DNA of 37,785 nucleotides from 2-12-FULL-65-11 sp049679965. Lineage in GTDB: Bacteria > Acidobacteriota > Vicinamibacteria > Vicinamibacterales > CAVVIG01. The position numbers were made by a program, and so were the translations under genes. This document shows positions 7,617 through 14,845 of this stretch, piece by piece. The notes beneath the pieces are model-generated. The model was given only the letters and a program-made list of their open reading frames with translations, was not told the DNA's origin and did not search any database. Numbering within the stretch: the stretch's first letter is position 1; every line of letters starts with the position of its first letter. Where the stretch lies: positions 1 through 37,785 of the forward strand of contig JBAUGX010000082.1 in NCBI GenBank assembly GCA_049679965.1. Reading direction: 5' to 3'.

Positions 7617-10064
7617 CTACGCGACTCCTTGATACAACGCGGATTGAAGCTCGGCGACCGCGCGCTCGAAGTCGCGACGCGTGCCGAACCGGCGAATCAG
7701 CTCCACGGGCGTGCCCATGGCATCGAAGGGCCGAATCTGAAGGATTCGCGGGTCGTCCAGGTTCGTCACGCCCTCGTCTTGATATTTCTGCAGCAGCGCC
7801 TCGAGGACGGCTCGTGCCTGCGGACCGTACTTTGTGAAGACGTCGCGCTTCCGCACATGCTCGGCGCGCTCGCGCCGTGTGAGCGGCGGCCGATCGAAGG
7901 CGACATGGCAGATGAGATCGAACGGATCGAGCTCCTTTCCGAACTCCTCTGCCAAGGCGGCGAGAAATACCCCATCGTCGGCTAATTGATCGATGATCGC
8001 CTGCTTGCGGTCCTGGCCGTTCCATCGCGCGAGGAACCCGTCCAGACTGCCGAACCGCTTTCGGAGCGTCTTCTTCGTGAAGTCTCGGAGGCTCTCGGTG
8101 ACGAGCTTGCCGTCGGCGTCGAGATACTCGACGCGCTCAGCGACGACCCGGACGGACACGCCGTCCACGTAGGTCTTGCGATACGGGGTGTGGTCGTCGT
8201 GGCCGGTCCAGTCGATGTTCGGGTTCACCACGTAGGTTTCGTCCGGACCAGGCGTGGGTGGAATTGGCTCGTCGTCGCCTGCCGGGGGCACGTCGGGCGG
8301 CATGATCGGGTCGTTCGGACCCGGTTCGTAAATCTGCACCGGCTCGCCGTCGAAGTCGGGATCGGCGAAGTGGTTCGTCGCCTTTCTGAAGTCGATGAGC
8401 GTGAAGTAGTACTTGTGCGTGTCCTCGTGGACTCGAGTACCGCGGCCGACGATCTGCTTGAATTCGGTCATCGAGCCCACTTCGCGGTCGAGGGCGATCA
8501 CACGGCACGTCTGCACGTCGACGCCGGTTGAGAGCAGGCGCGAGGTGGTGACGATCACCGGAAAGCGCGCCTCGGGATCGATGAAACTATCCAGCTGCTC
8601 GACGCCCTGCTGGTCGTCGCCGGTGATCCGCATCACATATCGCGGGTAGTCTGCGCAGAGGTCATCGTTCTCGTTGACGAGAGCCTGCCGCATCCGGGCG
8701 GCGTGCTCCGTGTCGATGCAGAACACGATGGTCTTCTGGAATCGGTCGCCGCTTTCCTTGAGGAACTCCGAGATCTTCTTCGCGACCACCTTCGTCCGAT
8801 TGTCAATGACGAGCGTCCGATCGAAATCCTTCTGGTTGTAGATCCGATCTTCGACAAGGTCACCTTCGCGGTCCGTCTTGCCAGGCTCGGGGCGATATCC
8901 CTCGATGTCACGGTCGATGTGGACCTTCACGACCTTGTACGGCGCCAGGAAGCCGTCGTGGATCCCCTGCTTCAGCGAGTAGCTGTAGATCGGTTTGCCG
9001 AAGTAATGGATGTTCGAGACGTATTCGGTTTCCTTCGGTGTCGCGGTCATGCCGATCTGCGTCGCGCCTGAAAAATGGGTGAGGATGTCGCGCCAGGCTG
9101 AATCCTCGGCCGCGCTTCCACGGTGACACTCGTCGACAACGATGAGGTCGAAAAAGTGTGGAGACAGCTCCTTGAACAGTTTCTGTCGCTCCTCTGGGCC
9201 GGTAATAGCCTGGTAGAGCCCGAGATAAATTTCGTACGAGGTGTCGATGCGCCGCTTCTTATCAATCGCGATCGGCAGGTCGACTGACGTGCCATCTTCT
9301 CGATCGATCACCTTGGACGAGGTGCTCAGCTTCGCCATGGCCGCTCCGAATGGGCGAAAATCGTTCACCATGGTCTGGTCGACGAGGACGTTGCGGTCCG
9401 CGAGATAGAGGATCCGCTTCTTGCGGCCCGCCTTCCAGAGGCGCCAGATGATCTGGAATGCCGTGTAGGTCTTGCCGGTGCCTGTCGCCATCACCAGCAG
9501 GAGACGATTCTGCCCCTTCGCTACCGCCTCGACGGCGGCGTTCACGGCCGTAGCCTGGTAGTAGCGCGGTCCCTTCTCGCTGCCGTCCGAGTAGTAGTCC
9601 TGCAGCACCAGCGGCTCGGACTCCTCTGGCAACCCCTTCCATTCTCTGTATCGCTTCCACAGGTCGGCTGGCGTCGGGAAAGCGTCAAGCGGGAGTGTTC
9701 GCTCGACCTCGCCACTCTTGAGCGTGCGGTCGTGGAAGACGAAGCCGTCCCCGTTCGAGGCAAAGACGAATGGCAACTGCAGCATCTCTGCGTATTCGAG
9801 CGCCTGTTGCAGGCCGTCGCCCAGATGGCAGTTGTTGTCTTTTGCCTCGATGACCGCGAGCGGGATGTTCGGCCTGTAATAGAGGATGTAGTCGGCTCGC
9901 TTGGCCTTCCCGCGCGTCACCATCTTGCCGCGGACGATGATGCGGCCCTTGGTGAAGCTGACCTCTTCGCGCAGCTGCGACAGTTCATCCCAGCCGGCCT
10001 CGCGCAGTGCGGGCGTAATGAACTTCGTGCAGATGTCGCGCTCGCTCAGCTCTTTCTTGTTCAT
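7617..10064 (-). CDS. hsdR: Type I restriction enzyme HsdR, EcoEI-like motor/nuclease subunit
   Basis: 815 residues; the ATG at 10064 (MNKKELSERDICTKF) has no evident Shine-Dalgarno sequence. The N-terminal PD-(D/E)xK nuclease is visible as D58 and VIEAKDNN (E73, K75). The SF2 translocase follows: Walker A ATGTGKT (about 193-199), DECH box (311-314), and motif VI QIVGRGTRVHED near residue 545. The remaining C-terminal part is the EcoEI-type HsdR C-terminal region that docks on M2S. The enzyme cuts unmethylated DNA after ATP-driven translocation. It is the first gene of the six-gene defence operon, whose leader contains a long inverted repeat. A -10-like TAGACT lies at 10103-10108 on the minus strand, 38 nt before the ATG. 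All catalytic motifs look intact. Confidence 0.95.
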   Translation of the reverse strand: MNKKELSERDICTKFITPALREAGWDELSQLREEVSFTKGRIIVRGKMVTRGKAKRADYILYYRPNIPLAVIEAKDNNCHLGDGLQQALEYAEMLQLPFVFASNGDGFVFHDRTLKSGEVERTLPLDAFPTPADLWKRYREWKGLPEESEPLVLQDYYSDGSEKGPRYYQATAVNAAVEAVAKGQNRLLLVMATGTGKTYTAFQIIWRLWKAGRKKRILYLADRNVLVDQTMVNDFRPFGAAMAKLSTSSKVIDREDGTSVDLPIAIDKKRRIDTSYEIYLGLYQAITGPEERQKLFKELSPHFFDLIVVDECHRGSAAEDSAWRDILTHFSGATQIGMTATPKETEYVSNIHYFGKPIYSYSLKQGIHDGFLAPYKVVKVHIDRDIEGYRPEPGKTDREGDLVEDRIYNQKDFDRTLVIDNRTKVVAKKISEFLKESGDRFQKTIVFCIDTEHAARMRQALVNENDDLCADYPRYVMRITGDDQQGVEQLDSFIDPEARFPVIVTTSRLLSTGVDVQTCRVIALDREVGSMTEFKQIVGRGTRVHEDTHKYYFTLIDFRKATNHFADPDFDGEPVQIYEPGPNDPIMPPDVPPAGDDEPIPPTPGPDETYVVNPNIDWTGHDDHTPYRKTYVDGVSVRVVAERVEYLDADGKLVTESLRDFTKKTLRKRFGSLDGFLARWNGQDRKQAIIDQLADDGVFLAALAEEFGKELDPFDLICHVAFDRPPLTRRERAEHVRKRDVFTKYGPQARAVLEALLQKYQDEGVTNLDDPRILQIRPFDAMGTPVELIRRFGTRRDFERAVAELQSALYQGVA

Positions 10065-10148
10065 TGCGCGAGGGTTACGGCTTGGCGGCCGAATCGGGTG
10101 CTAGTCTATCCCCTCTTGGAGCCCCCCGCGACGAGGGAGGGCGATGGT

Positions 10149-10219
10149 GGCCGTCGAGGGGATCGCGGCCGGCGGCCCGTTGGACCTCGCGTGCACATGC
10201 GCCAGCCGGAAACGCCGCC
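10149..10219 (+). repeat. Long imperfect inverted repeat, left arm
   Basis: Pairs with 10347-10402. Matching blocks, in order: the outer 18 nt at 10149-10166 against 10385-10402 (17 of 18 identical after reverse complementing), then ggcccg, tcgcgtg, and ggaaacg-n-cgcc. A 14-nt extra segment at 10194-10207 exists only in the left arm. The blocks keep the same order, so this is one diverged inverted duplication and not several chance matches. Confidence 0.65.
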
Positions 10220-10270
10220 GAAGGCACGGCCGACACGCCGCCGCCGATTCGCAGAAGTAAGTAGGCTTGA

Positions 10271-10282
10271 GTCTGGCGCCGA
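10271..10282 (+). repeat. 12-bp direct repeat, right copy
   Basis: Second copy of gtctggcgccga, identical to 2385-2396, in the central spacer of the long inverted repeat between hsdR and pilT. Together with the left copy it brackets the defence operon. Confidence 0.4.
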
Positions 10283-10346
10283 ACCGATTGGGATTGTCGT
10301 CCGCATCACCCCAGGCGGCGTGCCCATCGTGAGCGCACCTGCCGAA

Positions 10347-10402
10347 GGCGACGTTTCCCACGCGAGCGTCCCCGGGCCATGGATGCGATCCCCTCGATGG
10401 CC
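10347..10402 (-). repeat. Long imperfect inverted repeat, right arm
   Basis: Right arm of the inverted repeat described at 10149-10219. It begins 1 nt beyond the pilT stop codon. Read-through RNA from pilT towards hsdR could fold into a long hairpin with a 127-nt apical region. It may be a MITE-like element, a terminator/attenuator, or the scar of an inverted duplication. Confidence 0.6.
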
Positions 10403-10403
10403 G

Positions 10404-11531
10404 CTACGCGATCGCCGGCCGAGGGGGTCGGCCTTCGGCCGCCGCTGGCGCACCGGCGCCCGCGCGCTTGAGCAATCCCTCGAAGCCGGTCTTATCCACG
10501 GCCTTCGCCAGTGCCTCTTCTGGGGCGACCAGCTTCCTGTTCACCAGCTCAATCAGCGCATCGTTGAGCGTCACCATGCCCGACGCCTTGCTGACCTGCA
10601 TGATCGAGGGGATCTGAAACGTCTTGCCCTCGCGAATCAGGTTGCTGAGCGCCTGCGTCGCGATCAGCACTTCGAGCGCCGCGATCCGGCCGCCGCCGAT
10701 CTTCCGGCAGAGCGTCTGGGCGATGACGCCGCGAAGCGACTCCGACAGCATGATGCGAATCTGGGCCTGCCGATCGGCCGGGAACTGATCGATGACGCGG
10801 TCCACGGTGGAGGCGGCCGTCGTCGTATGCAGGGTGCCAAAGACGAGATGGCCCGTCTCGGCCGTCTCAATCGCGATGGCGACGGTTTCGAGGTCGCGCA
10901 GCTCGCCCACGAGCAGGATGTCCGGATCTTCCCGCAACGCCGCCCGCAGCGCGTCCTTGAACGAGTCGGTGTGCGTGCGCACCTCGCGCTGGTTGATGAG
11001 ACACTTCTGGTTCTCGTGGACGAATTCGATCGGATCCTCGATGGTGATGATGTGATCCTGCCGCGTCTTGTTGACGTAGTCGATCATCGCGCTGAGCGTG
11101 GTCGACTTGCCCGACCCGGTCGGGCCGGTGACCAGCACGAGACCCTTCTGCAGCTTGCAGAGCCCCAGAATGTGCTGCGACAGCCCGAGCTGTTCCGCCG
11201 TCAGAATCTTGGTCGGGATCACGCGGAACACCGCGCCGGGGCCTTTTCGATCGGCAAATACGTTGGACCGGAAGCGCGCCAGCCCCTTGATCTCGTACGC
11301 AAAGTCCGTGTCGTGCCGATCGGAGAACTCCTGGCGGTTCTTCTCCGGCATGATGGGCGTGAGCAGTTGGACGATGTCGTGTTCGGCCAGGGGCCCGACG
11401 GCCGCATCGAGTGCCTGCATGTGGCCGTCCTTCCGGACCATCGGCGTCGAACCGACGCACAAGTGCAGATCCGAGGCGCCCGCCTGGACCATGGCCTGGA
11501 ACAACTGGTCGATCGCTGCGGTTTCGCTCAC
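10404..11531 (-). CDS. pilT: Type IV pilus retraction ATPase PilT
   Basis: 375 residues from GTG at 11531; the frame is open further upstream, but that part overlaps another gene. PilT is the hexameric cytoplasmic ATPase that depolymerises pili for twitching motility and DNA uptake. The secretion-ATPase motifs occur in order: Walker A GPTGSGKSTT, Asp box TIEDPIEFVHENQ, Walker B DPDILLVGELRD and His box GTLHTTTAASTVDR. The C-terminal ALSNLIREGKTFQ corresponds to the AIRNLIRE motif that separates PilT from PilB. A low-complexity Ala/Pro tail follows. The start overlaps the upstream gene by 4 nt (GTGA), so the two are translationally coupled. No other pilus genes are in the window. Confidence 0.95.
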   Translation of the reverse strand: MSETAAIDQLFQAMVQAGASDLHLCVGSTPMVRKDGHMQALDAAVGPLAEHDIVQLLTPIMPEKNRQEFSDRHDTDFAYEIKGLARFRSNVFADRKGPGAVFRVIPTKILTAEQLGLSQHILGLCKLQKGLVLVTGPTGSGKSTTLSAMIDYVNKTRQDHIITIEDPIEFVHENQKCLINQREVRTHTDSFKDALRAALREDPDILLVGELRDLETVAIAIETAETGHLVFGTLHTTTAASTVDRVIDQFPADRQAQIRIMLSESLRGVIAQTLCRKIGGGRIAALEVLIATQALSNLIREGKTFQIPSIMQVSKASGMVTLNDALIELVNRKLVAPEEALAKAVDKTGFEGLLKRAGAGAPAAAEGRPPRPAIA

Positions 11532-12022
11532 GGTTCTGGCGCCTCCGACACGCTGACGACGTGCTTCATGTTGAACATGAAGGTGCGGTCGGCGGTCTCG
11601 AAATAGCGGAAGATTTCGGGCTGCCTGGCCCAGTCGCTCAGCCGGTTGTGGCCCTCCGGACGATAGACACGGATCGTGCCGGTGAGGCGGTCGCCGGTCG
11701 AGAGGACGACGGATACGAACCGGCGAGTGGCCGACGCGTACCCCGGATTTCGCTCGGCTTCGTTGGTCGTGAGCGCGACGGTCACCACATGCGCGCGGTT
11801 GTGCAGGACGATCCGCGGCCCGCTCTCGCCCTGCACCTCGAAGGGAAAGAAACCGGGCTCCGAGTTGAGCAGGTCGCCAATCCGCTCGGGGCCGTCGTGC
11901 CACGTGATGCCGCCGGCCGTGAAAAAGAAGCCCCGGACCGTCTCCCCGCTCGACAGCCGCACCACGGCCTCGGTGCGTTGCTTCTCGAACCGGTACTGGG
12001 AAGCGACCGCCTCTGGATTCAT
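11528..12022 (-). CDS. Uncharacterised 164-residue protein coupled to pilT
   Basis: Starts MNPEAVASQYRFEKQRT and has no signal peptide or membrane span. Two similar beta-rich segments are visible: VVRLSSGETVRGFFF near residue 20, and VSVVLSTGDRLTGTIRVY near residue 103. Each is followed by a strand ending in an RAHVV- or MKHVV-type segment (HNRAHVVTVAL and FNMKHVVSVSE). This looks like an internal duplication of a small beta-barrel module. I recognise it as a conserved hypothetical type but know no function. The stop overlaps the pilT GTG (4 nt), so a role with the pilus motor or its control is possible but only inferred from position. A TAGGAT hexamer precedes the ATG by 9 nt, with no Shine-Dalgarno sequence. 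Confidence 0.8.
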   Translation of the reverse strand: MNPEAVASQYRFEKQRTEAVVRLSSGETVRGFFFTAGGITWHDGPERIGDLLNSEPGFFPFEVQGESGPRIVLHNRAHVVTVALTTNEAERNPGYASATRRFVSVVLSTGDRLTGTIRVYRPEGHNRLSDWARQPEIFRYFETADRTFMFNMKHVVSVSEAPEP

Positions 12023-12031
12023 GGACCGGTA

Positions 12032-12037
12032 ATCCTA
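12032..12037 (-). promoter_or_regulatory. -10-like hexamer TAGGAT before the 12022 gene
   Basis: On the minus strand TAGGAT lies 9 nt upstream of the ATG at 12022, with no ribosome-binding site between, consistent with a leaderless transcript. The divergent gene starts at 12063, so the 40-nt gap at 12023-12062 must serve both directions. Confidence 0.35.
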
Positions 12038-12062
12038 CCATCCCCCCGAAGCTCAAGCCGGG

Positions 12063-13166
12063 ATGCGCGGACGGAGGCGTTTCATACTATTGTTCACAGT
12101 CACAGCCGTGACGCTCTCCCCGGTCTTCCGTTCTGAAGCGGCAATCGAGGCTCTTCGCGCCGAGGGCGTATGGGACCGGATGCAGGAGGCGTCCGTCGCG
12201 CAGCGGAACGCCGTCCAGCGCGTCCGCGCCGATCTTCCGCACGTGCTGGATGGCAGATTCCTGCGCGATGCGCCCGGCGCCGGCGCAGAGGGCGCGGTTC
12301 CTCTCGAGTTCGTCCAGGAGTTCTTCTTCCTCATCTTCTTCCGGTCGGTGCTCGAATCGGCCGGCGTCCAGCGGGGCGCCCTCGACCTGTACTCGGAGTT
12401 GAACTTCTGCATCAAGGGCACGATCACGGCGGCCGACAACCTCTTCGACGATCAACAGAAAGCCCTGCTGCCGCTCGTCGCCAGCGCCGGCCCCCGGTTC
12501 AGCTCCATCCTCCAGCTCATCGCCTTCCAGCGGCTCACGCAGCGGGTGTTCGATCGCGGGATCCACGCCGCGCTGGTGTCCGCTCGGGACGCCGATCGGA
12601 TTCAGCGCGAGCTGCTCTCCCGGATGGCGGCGATCGGCATGCTGGAGGGGAGCGAGGAAGAAGGCGTCGAGGACGTCCTCGAGGTCGACGAGATGGTCGA
12701 GCGCGTGCACCGCGTGCGCGGGGGCGCGCTGTTCGAGCTCGGCTTCGTCGCGCCCGCCTGTCTCGAGGGACCGGAGCTCCAGGGCACCATGGCGCGCGTC
12801 GAAAAAGCCATCTCCCGCCTGGGCACCGCGTTTCAGATGGTCGACGACCTGACTGATGTGGAGTTCGACGTGGGTCACGGGAGGCAGAATCTGCTCGTCG
12901 CGCAGGTTCATCACCATGGCAATCCCGACGAGCGAGCCGCGCTCTTACGGGTCCGCGAGTCCCGCACCGCACCGAAGGGCGTCGTGGAGACGCTGTTTCT
13001 GGAGTCCGCCAGAGCCGTCCTGGACCGTGCGCACGTCGAGGCACGAGGCAGCCTGGACGAGCTGCACGCCCTCGGGTTCTGGTTCCCGCCCGCGCTGTCC
13101 GACCAGCTCGTGCGTGCCATCGTCGGTCTCGACGGCGTGACCATGATGAAAGCCCTCACCCGCTGA
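12063..13166 (+). CDS. Polyprenyl-synthetase-like (class I isoprenoid synthase) protein
   Basis: 367 residues. Two Asp-rich metal sites are visible: DNLFDD at 125-130 and DDLTD at 261-265 within FQMVDDLTDVEFD. In trans-prenyltransferases such pairs bind Mg2+ and the diphosphate of allylic substrates. The second site is canonical DDxxD; the first is spaced differently (D-x3-DD), which is unlike classical FPP/GGPP synthases. The middle is almost wholly helical, as the fold requires. The N-terminus (RRRFILLFTVTAVTLSP) is basic then hydrophobic and could be a membrane anchor or signal, which would be odd for this family. No terpenoid genes surround it. Substrate and product are unknown. It starts 40 nt from a divergent gene with no clear Shine-Dalgarno sequence. 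Confidence 0.65.
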   Translation: MRGRRRFILLFTVTAVTLSPVFRSEAAIEALRAEGVWDRMQEASVAQRNAVQRVRADLPHVLDGRFLRDAPGAGAEGAVPLEFVQEFFFLIFFRSVLESAGVQRGALDLYSELNFCIKGTITAADNLFDDQQKALLPLVASAGPRFSSILQLIAFQRLTQRVFDRGIHAALVSARDADRIQRELLSRMAAIGMLEGSEEEGVEDVLEVDEMVERVHRVRGGALFELGFVAPACLEGPELQGTMARVEKAISRLGTAFQMVDDLTDVEFDVGHGRQNLLVAQVHHHGNPDERAALLRVRESRTAPKGVVETLFLESARAVLDRAHVEARGSLDELHALGFWFPPALSDQLVRAIVGLDGVTMMKALTR

Positions 13167-13241
13167 CACGCGCGCGACGCGCGGTGGTGCAGATATCCGA
13201 CCGTCACGCCTCACCCGTTGTAGAAGGTGCAGGACGTGACC

Positions 13242-14162
13242 ATGACCGCATTCGAAACGCACGAATTCACCGTGGGCAAGCATGTTCTTGTCGCCGATGT
13301 CGGCACCAACGCCGGTCCCCCGGTTCTCTTGCTCCATGGCATTCCGGGGTGGCGCGGCATGTGGCGCCGGACGGCGCATCTCCTGTCGACGACGTGCCGG
13401 ACCATTGCCCCCGATCTCCTGGGCTTCGGCGAATCGAGCTCGGCCCTGGGCAGCGGTCATGCCGCGGCGCAGGCCGAGATGATCGTGGGGCTGATTCGGG
13501 CGCTCGGCTTCGGGCCGGTTCACCTGGTCGGATTCGACTTCGGCGGGCCGACCGCGGTGCTCGTCTGTCGAACGGCACCCGAGCTCGTGAAGTCGCTGGT
13601 CCTCTCGGCCACCAACGTATTCACGGACACGCCGATTCCGCCGCCGCTCCAGTTGGTCCGGCTACCGCTTGTGGGCGATCTCTTTTCTCGGTTGTTCTTT
13701 GGCAAGGCGGGGCTGGCCGCGATGTGGCTTGCGGCGGTCGCCCGGCGGGATCGCTACCGGTTCGAAGAGTACCGGAAGATGCTGCGGTTCGGGAACGGAG
13801 TGGCGTCGACGCGGCGAATCTTCCAGGCGAGCTTGAGAGATCTCAAGGGGTTGTATGCGCCGGTCGAAGCCGCGCTCGGCACGATTGACGTGCCCTGTCG
13901 AGTCATTTGGGGCGATCGCGATCCGTTCTTCCCTCCGTCGGTCGGCATGCGCACGGCGGCTCGCATCCCGGGCGCCGATCTCGTGTGGCTGCGGGGTTGC
14001 GGACATTTCCTGCCCCAGGAAGATCCGATGGGATTTTCGCGCGCCGTCCTCGACGTCGTTCAAGCCCGCGATCACGTCACCATGGCGGAAAGCGAGGTGG
14101 AAAGGTGTTGCAGTCCGACGCTCGTGCGGCCATCTACGAGCGGCATCGTCGCGAGCTCGTGA
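13242..14162 (+). CDS. Alpha/beta hydrolase with Asp nucleophile
   Basis: 306 residues from the ATG at 13242, preferred because AGGA lies 7 nt upstream; a GTG at 13227 is the alternative. The fold is clear: an oxyanion-loop motif LLHGIPGWRGMWR, a nucleophile elbow VGFDFGG with Asp99 where lipases have Ser, an acid region VIWGDRDPFFPP and a catalytic His255 in GCGHFLPQEDP. An Asp nucleophile is the mark of haloalkane or haloacetate dehalogenases and epoxide hydrolases, so one of these reactions is likely; the substrate is unknown. A cap domain lies between residues 140 and 215. The C-terminal 20 residues extend past the fold and overlap the next gene by 58 nt, and may be a run-on. It is probably cytoplasmic. 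Confidence 0.85.
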   Translation: MTAFETHEFTVGKHVLVADVGTNAGPPVLLLHGIPGWRGMWRRTAHLLSTTCRTIAPDLLGFGESSSALGSGHAAAQAEMIVGLIRALGFGPVHLVGFDFGGPTAVLVCRTAPELVKSLVLSATNVFTDTPIPPPLQLVRLPLVGDLFSRLFFGKAGLAAMWLAAVARRDRYRFEEYRKMLRFGNGVASTRRIFQASLRDLKGLYAPVEAALGTIDVPCRVIWGDRDPFFPPSVGMRTAARIPGADLVWLRGCGHFLPQEDPMGFSRAVLDVVQARDHVTMAESEVERCCSPTLVRPSTSGIVASS

Positions 14163-14845
14163 ACTATGCGACCCGGCTGGTCGTCAGACAGAGCGTTGCA
14201 GAAGAGCTGACGCAGGAGGCCGCCCTTCGCCTGGTCCAAGACGAGCGGCTGCCCGATGACGAGGGCCAGATCCGCGCCTGGTTGTTTCGTGTCGTCAGCA
14301 ATCTCGCGATCGATCATCTCCGCCGGCATAGCACGTGGAAGGAACTGGTACTTGTCGACACGCGCGAGCGCGCCGTCGCAGATCCGACATTCGTGGCCCA
14401 GTCGCAGCCGCTGCGCGGCTCGCCGGAGCTCGCGGCCATCGCGCGCGAGCACCTGGCCGTCTGCTTCGCCTGCACGCTTCGCAACCTGCCGCCGCAGCAG
14501 GCGGCCGCCCTGTTGCTGCGCGAGGTCTACGGGTTCTCAACGGCCGAGACCGCCGAGGCGCTTGAGGCCACCATCGTGCAGGTAAAGAACTGGATCCAGC
14601 AGGCGCGGCGAACCATGGAGGAGCGGTACGCGCACACCTGCGCGCTGGTGACCAAGCACGGTGTGTGTCATCAGTGCGTGGAGCTCGATGGTTTCTTCAA
14701 CGGGCAGAGTCGCGATCCACTCGACGGCACCGCGCGTAACCTCGAGGCTCGACTCGCCGTCCTGAGGGAGACCCGCCAGGCGGCGCTCGGCCCATGGCAT
14801 CGGCGTATGCTGCAATTGGTCGACGATGTGCTGGGGGGCAGCTAA
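14105..14845 (+). CDS. ECF-type RNA polymerase sigma factor with Cys-containing tail
   Basis: 246 residues from GTG at 14105, with GAGG 7 nt upstream. Region 2 is seen in IYERHRRELVNYATRLV and WLFRVVSNLAIDHLRR, and region 4 in LRNLPPQQAAALLLREVYG with the helix-turn-helix STAETAEALEATIVQVKNW. This is a group IV sigma factor directing RNA polymerase to special promoters. After region 4 there is a tail of about 60 residues with TCALVTKHGVCHQC, that is Cys-x9-Cys-x2-Cys, a possible zinc or redox site. No anti-sigma gene follows; the next gene converges (4-nt overlap). The 5' end overlaps the hydrolase gene by 58 nt, so the two may be co-transcribed. The target promoters are unknown. Confidence 0.88.
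   Translation: MLQSDARAAIYERHRRELVNYATRLVVRQSVAEELTQEAALRLVQDERLPDDEGQIRAWLFRVVSNLAIDHLRRHSTWKELVLVDTRERAVADPTFVAQSQPLRGSPELAAIAREHLAVCFACTLRNLPPQQAAALLLREVYGFSTAETAEALEATIVQVKNWIQQARRTMEERYAHTCALVTKHGVCHQCVELDGFFNGQSRDPLDGTARNLEARLAVLRETRQAALGPWHRRMLQLVDDVLGGS

Larger units (their letters stand above)
10065..10403. other. 339-bp gene-free leader between pilT and hsdR
   Basis: No convincing coding sequence: frames here are short and arginine-rich, as expected for shadow frames in high-GC DNA. It holds the long inverted repeat, one copy of the 12-bp direct repeat and, nearer hsdR, a weak -10-like TAGACT (minus strand, 10103-10108). It must contain the promoter of the defence operon unless that operon is read through from pilT. 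Confidence 0.6.

Noticed and set aside
6094..7632. 512-codon + strand frame opposite hsdM
   Set aside because: Shadow of hsdM; no domain recognised and the opposite strand has the motifs DPACGTGGFL and NPPFGG.
7612..8025. N-terminal extension of HsdM inside hsdR
   Set aside because: The extension is Arg-rich shadow sequence; MSVRNTVKSIQDIM at 7611 is the family start.
10065..10403. CRISPR array or tRNA gene in the hsdR leader
   Set aside because: There are no regularly spaced repeats and no cloverleaf; only one pair of inverted arms is present.
9732..11606. 624-codon open frame on the + strand across hsdR and pilT
   Set aside because: It is antisense to two genes with complete catalytic motifs and is rich in Arg/Asp/His, as expected for shadow frames in high-GC DNA.
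11532..12056. N-terminal extension of PilT to 550 residues
   Set aside because: The extension overlaps a good separate gene and PilT begins normally at the GTG at 11531.
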